Of a DNA stretch of 64,000 nt, positions 61,892 through 64,000 are shown piece after piece. The position numbers and the translations under genes were made by a program. Position 1 is the first letter of the stretch. The number at the start of each line of letters is the position of its first letter. The notes under the pieces are model-generated. The model had not been told where the DNA came from and ran no database searches. It saw nothing but the letters and a program-made list of their open reading frames with translations. Location: contig CAIJQQ010000022.1 in NCBI GenBank assembly GCA_903822825.1, positions 1 to 64,000 on the forward strand, read 5' to 3'. The DNA comes from an uncultured Burkholderiales bacterium (lineage in GTDB: Bacteria; Pseudomonadota; Gammaproteobacteria; Burkholderiales; Burkholderiaceae_C).

Positions 61892-62704
61892 TCAGTAGGT
61901 CTGGCCGGGGGTGGCTGCAGGCAGCACCACTTGCTTGAAGTGGGCGGCCAGGTCGGCGGTCTGGCGCATCAGGATTTGCGTGTCCAGACCCACGGCGACG
62001 AACACTGCACCCATCTGCAGGTACTGCGCGGCCAATTGCCGGTCAGGCGTGAGGATGCCAGGGGCCTTGCCAGCCTTGAGGATGCGGGCAATGGCGTCGG
62101 CAATCGCTGCCTGCACCTCTGGATGCGCAGCATTGCCCACATGGCCCATGCTGGCCGACAGGTCGGCCGGACCGATGAAGACGCCGTCCACGCCCGGGGT
62201 CGCAGCGATCGCGTCGAGGTTTTTCAGCGCTTCAAGCGACTCGACCTGCACCAGCAGACACACCTCTTCGTTGGCGCGCTTGAAGTAATCGGTGTAGTGG
62301 CCCCAGCGCGAAGCACGCGCCCCGGCCATGCCCCGAACACCGCCCTGCCCGTCATCTTGCGGATAGCGCATGGCTTGCACCAGCTGCGCGGCCTGCTCGG
62401 CGGTGTCGACCATGGGCACCAGGATGTTTTGCGCGCCAAGGTCCAGGTACTGCTTGATGAGCGCCGTTTCACCCACGGGCACGCGGCACACCGCGTGGCT
62501 GCCCGGGTAAGCGGCGAGCGTCTTGAGCTGGGCGATGATGCTGCTCAGGTTGTTGGGTGAATGCTCGCCGTCGATGACCAGCCAGTCGAATCCGGCCAGG
62601 GCACAAATTTCGGCGCTGTAGTCGCTGGCCAGGCCCATCCACAGGCCAATCTGGGGGCGTTTGTTTTTGAGGGCTTGTTTGAACAAGTTGCTTGGGGTTT
62701 GCAT
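61892..62704 (-). CDS. hpaI: 4-hydroxy-2-oxo-heptane-1,7-dioate aldolase (HpcH/HpaI family)
   Basis: Class II metal-dependent aldolase cleaving 4-hydroxy-2-oxoheptanedioate to pyruvate and succinate semialdehyde, the last step of homoprotocatechuate degradation. The 270 aa contain IGLWMGLASDYSAEICALAGFDWLVIDGEHSPNNL, QNILVPMVDTAEQAAQLVQAMRYP, VQVESLEALKNLDAIAATPGVDGVFIGPADLSASMG and GKAPGILTPD, matching HpaI. The start MQTPSNLFKQ follows TTCC-rich leader at 62704; a longer reading adds eight residues. It follows hpaH by 142 bp. Confidence 0.9.
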   Translation of the reverse strand: MQTPSNLFKQALKNKRPQIGLWMGLASDYSAEICALAGFDWLVIDGEHSPNNLSSIIAQLKTLAAYPGSHAVCRVPVGETALIKQYLDLGAQNILVPMVDTAEQAAQLVQAMRYPQDDGQGGVRGMAGARASRWGHYTDYFKRANEEVCLLVQVESLEALKNLDAIAATPGVDGVFIGPADLSASMGHVGNAAHPEVQAAIADAIARILKAGKAPGILTPDRQLAAQYLQMGAVFVAVGLDTQILMRQTADLAAHFKQVVLPAATPGQTY

Positions 62705-62846
62705 GATGGTTCCTTGTGTGTGCATTCGATGGGGATGCTGTTCGGTTCGGGCGGGCCTGCCCGGGCTCAGAGGCGCTTAGCTTTGCCACATCGCCCAGCC
62801 AGGCCCGCCAGACCCGACCAGCGTGGGTGTGCGAAGCGTCCTGGTG

Positions 62847-63662
62847 TCAAATGAATCTGAACTCCAACTTGCCCAGCGGACCATAGTCTGCGTCAAACAC
62901 ATCACCCACTTTGGCAAGAGCCGGTTTGGTGAACGAGCCAGCAAGAACAATTTCGCCTGCCTGCAAATGCTCACCCCAAGGCGCGAGCTTGTTGGCCAGC
63001 CAGGCGATGCCCACGGCCGGATGCCCTTGCACACCCGCCGCGAGGCCCGTTTCTTCGACCACGCCGTTCTGGCGCAGGATGGCCCCGCACCAAGGCAGGT
63101 CGGTGGTCAACGGATCGACCCGCTCGGCACCCAACACAATGCCCGCGTTGGCGGCGTTGTCGCTGATGGTGTCGAACACCCGGCGCATCACTTTGGTGTG
63201 GCGGTCGAACTGCTCGATGCGCGAATCGATGATCTCGATGGCGGGCGTCACATGCTCGGTGGCGTCCAGCACCTGCTCCACCGTCACGTTGGGGCCACGC
63301 AGTTCTTTTTTGAGGATGAAGGCCAGCTCCACTTCTACACGGGGCGCGATGAAATGGGCGTGTGGAATGTCAAGCACCTGGCCGGGGGTGCAGTTGTAGC
63401 GCATGTTGTCCAGCAGCGTGCCGTAGTCGGGCTCGTCGATCTGACTCGAGACCTGCATGGCGCGGCTGGTGAGGCCAATCTTGTGGCCAATCATGGTGCG
63501 CCCCTCGGCGAACTTGATCCGCATCCAGGCGCGGTTGATGCGGTAGCCGTCTTCGATCGTCATGCCCGGGAAGCGCTTGGAAAAGTGCTCGATCTGGGTG
63601 CGGGATTTTTCGGATTGGTTGAGCTCGTGCGCGAGCTGCTGGATCAATGCGTCGTCAAACAT
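62847..63662 (-). CDS. hpaH: 2-oxo-hept-4-ene-1,7-dioate hydratase
   Basis: Hydrates 2-oxohept-4-ene-1,7-dioate to the 4-hydroxy compound, the step before HpaI. The 271 aa resemble the FAH-fold hydratase group: [83 protein letters not shown], and [47 protein letters not shown]. The start [14 protein letters not shown] at 63662 is the family N terminus; the frame is open upstream through an interspersed repeat but that is not coding-like. Downstream of hpaF by 101 bp. Confidence 0.9.
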   Translation of the reverse strand: MFDDALIQQLAHELNQSEKSRTQIEHFSKRFPGMTIEDGYRINRAWMRIKFAEGRTMIGHKIGLTSRAMQVSSQIDEPDYGTLLDNMRYNCTPGQVLDIPHAHFIAPRVEVELAFILKKELRGPNVTVEQVLDATEHVTPAIEIIDSRIEQFDRHTKVMRRVFDTISDNAANAGIVLGAERVDPLTTDLPWCGAILRQNGVVEETGLAAGVQGHPAVGIAWLANKLAPWGEHLQAGEIVLAGSFTKPALAKVGDVFDADYGPLGKLEFRFI

Positions 63663-63671
63663 GGTGTTCCT

Positions 63672-63746
63672 GTAGGAGCGGCGCCCTCGCCGCGATGGTT
63701 TCAGGGGTGTTGAGAGGGTCATCGCCGCGAGGGCGCGGCTCTCACA
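63672..63746. repeat. REPIN-like inverted repeat, copy 9
   Basis: Begins GTAGGAGCGGCGCCCTCGCC and ends GAGGGCGCGGCTCTCACA. It lies between hpaF and hpaH, inside what is functionally one pathway operon, 9 bp before the hpaH start codon on the minus strand, so it would form a hairpin right at the hpaH ribosome-binding region. Confidence 0.82.
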
Positions 63747-63762
63747 TCTCGCCAGGGGCCAA

Positions 63763-64000
63763 TCAAATTTTGTTGAACAGAGGATGCAAGTTGCTGTGCT
63801 TGGCGTCGAACACTTCAGGCCCGACGTCGATTTGCAGCGTGATGCCGATGTGGCGTTGCGCCATCACGGGCGCAAAAAAGGCCTTGGCCACTTCGACCAA
63901 GGTTTGTCCGGCTCGTTGCTGCGAGGCCTCGCTGCGGCCCCGGCCCATGCGCACGTTCAGGTACACAAAGGCGTAGTCGCCCGTTCCGCCGGCTTCTCGC
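63763..64000 (-). CDS. hpaF: 5-carboxymethyl-2-hydroxymuconate isomerase, 5'-truncated by window edge
   Basis: C-terminal 78 codons of a tautomerase-type isomerase acting just before HpaG/HpaH in homoprotocatechuate degradation. The part visible reads [78 protein letters not shown]. The [16 protein letters not shown] strand and the NLHPLF end are typical of HpaF. The N terminus, with the catalytic Pro1, lies beyond the window. Its neighbours hpaH and hpaI support the assignment. Confidence 0.85.
   Translation of the reverse strand, partial: REAGGTGDYAFVYLNVRMGRGRSEASQQRAGQTLVEVAKAFFAPVMAQRHIGITLQIDVGPEVFDAKHSNLHPLFNKI

Noticed and set aside
61687-61938. 83-residue plus-strand open frame between the TctC and hpaI genes
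   Set aside because: It lies over two hairpins and overlaps both neighbouring genes on the other strand, with no ribosome-binding site or recognisable sequence.

Overview
The window is a contiguous stretch of a GC-rich betaproteobacterial chromosome, most consistent with the Comamonadaceae (Limnohabitans/Rhodoferax/Polaromonas-like). This placement is inferred from the protein repertoire (PhaM-type granule protein, several TctC/Bug solute-binding proteins, DUF3567, OxyR beside RecG, the Hpa meta-cleavage genes). No 16S rRNA or tRNA gene is present, so the genus cannot be fixed. Genes are dense on both strands, with many 1-4 bp start/stop overlaps and several GTG/TTG starts supported by Shine-Dalgarno sequences. 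No gap between genes exceeds about 210 bp.

Region 1 (1-8188, minus strand) is the spc and alpha ribosomal operons, running from rplN to the truncated rpoA and including secY and rpmJ. The S10-operon genes that often precede rplN are replaced by the glycerol genes glpK-glpD (8228-11313), and infA is not between secY and rpmJ. Region 2 (11400-18609) holds proC, ubiA, a regulator-recG-oxyR run, a small lipoprotein with a strong terminator, and queA. Region 3 (18647-22503) holds a toxin-antitoxin pair and a Rieske oxygenase (alpha, beta, ferredoxin) divergent from a LysR regulator, with a Fur-box-like palindrome between them. Region 4 (22644-25908) holds tgt and a translationally coupled phaM/FIST-protein pair.

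Region 5 (25982-31909, minus) is a probable copper-handling operon: DUF2946 protein, TonB receptor, YcnI-like protein, PCuAC chaperone and a second TonB receptor. Region 6 (31925-43000) is mixed metabolism: a GST, a DksA-like/translational-machinery-protein pair behind a perfect Anr/FNR-type site, a fumarylacetoacetase-family gene divergent from an iclR gene with a palindromic operator, a class III aminotransferase, purU and a LysR gene. Region 7 (42528-50526, plus) holds glcD and then a six-gene operon: FAH hydrolase, two TctC binding proteins, a two-subunit molybdenum hydroxylase, and a ModA-like protein with no signal peptide. Region 8 (50619-58756) holds a biotin-carrier/carboxyltransferase fusion, a second toxin-antitoxin pair with tandem palindromic operators, yggS, a beta-hydroxyacid dehydrogenase, a BON lipoprotein/SIS pair, yraN/rsmI whose start codons share a base, a frameshifted EamA transporter and a 52-residue membrane protein. 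Region 9 (58883-64000, minus) is the end of a homoprotocatechuate meta-cleavage cluster (hpaF, hpaH, hpaI) followed by a TctC protein, a class II aldolase and a ketopantoate-reductase-like gene.

Nine copies of one roughly 74-bp imperfect inverted repeat, with termini GTRGGAGC and GCTCCYAC, are scattered between genes. They look like a REPIN family, and one copy supplies the last codons and stop of the FIST gene. No CRISPR array, prophage, insertion sequence or RNA gene was seen.
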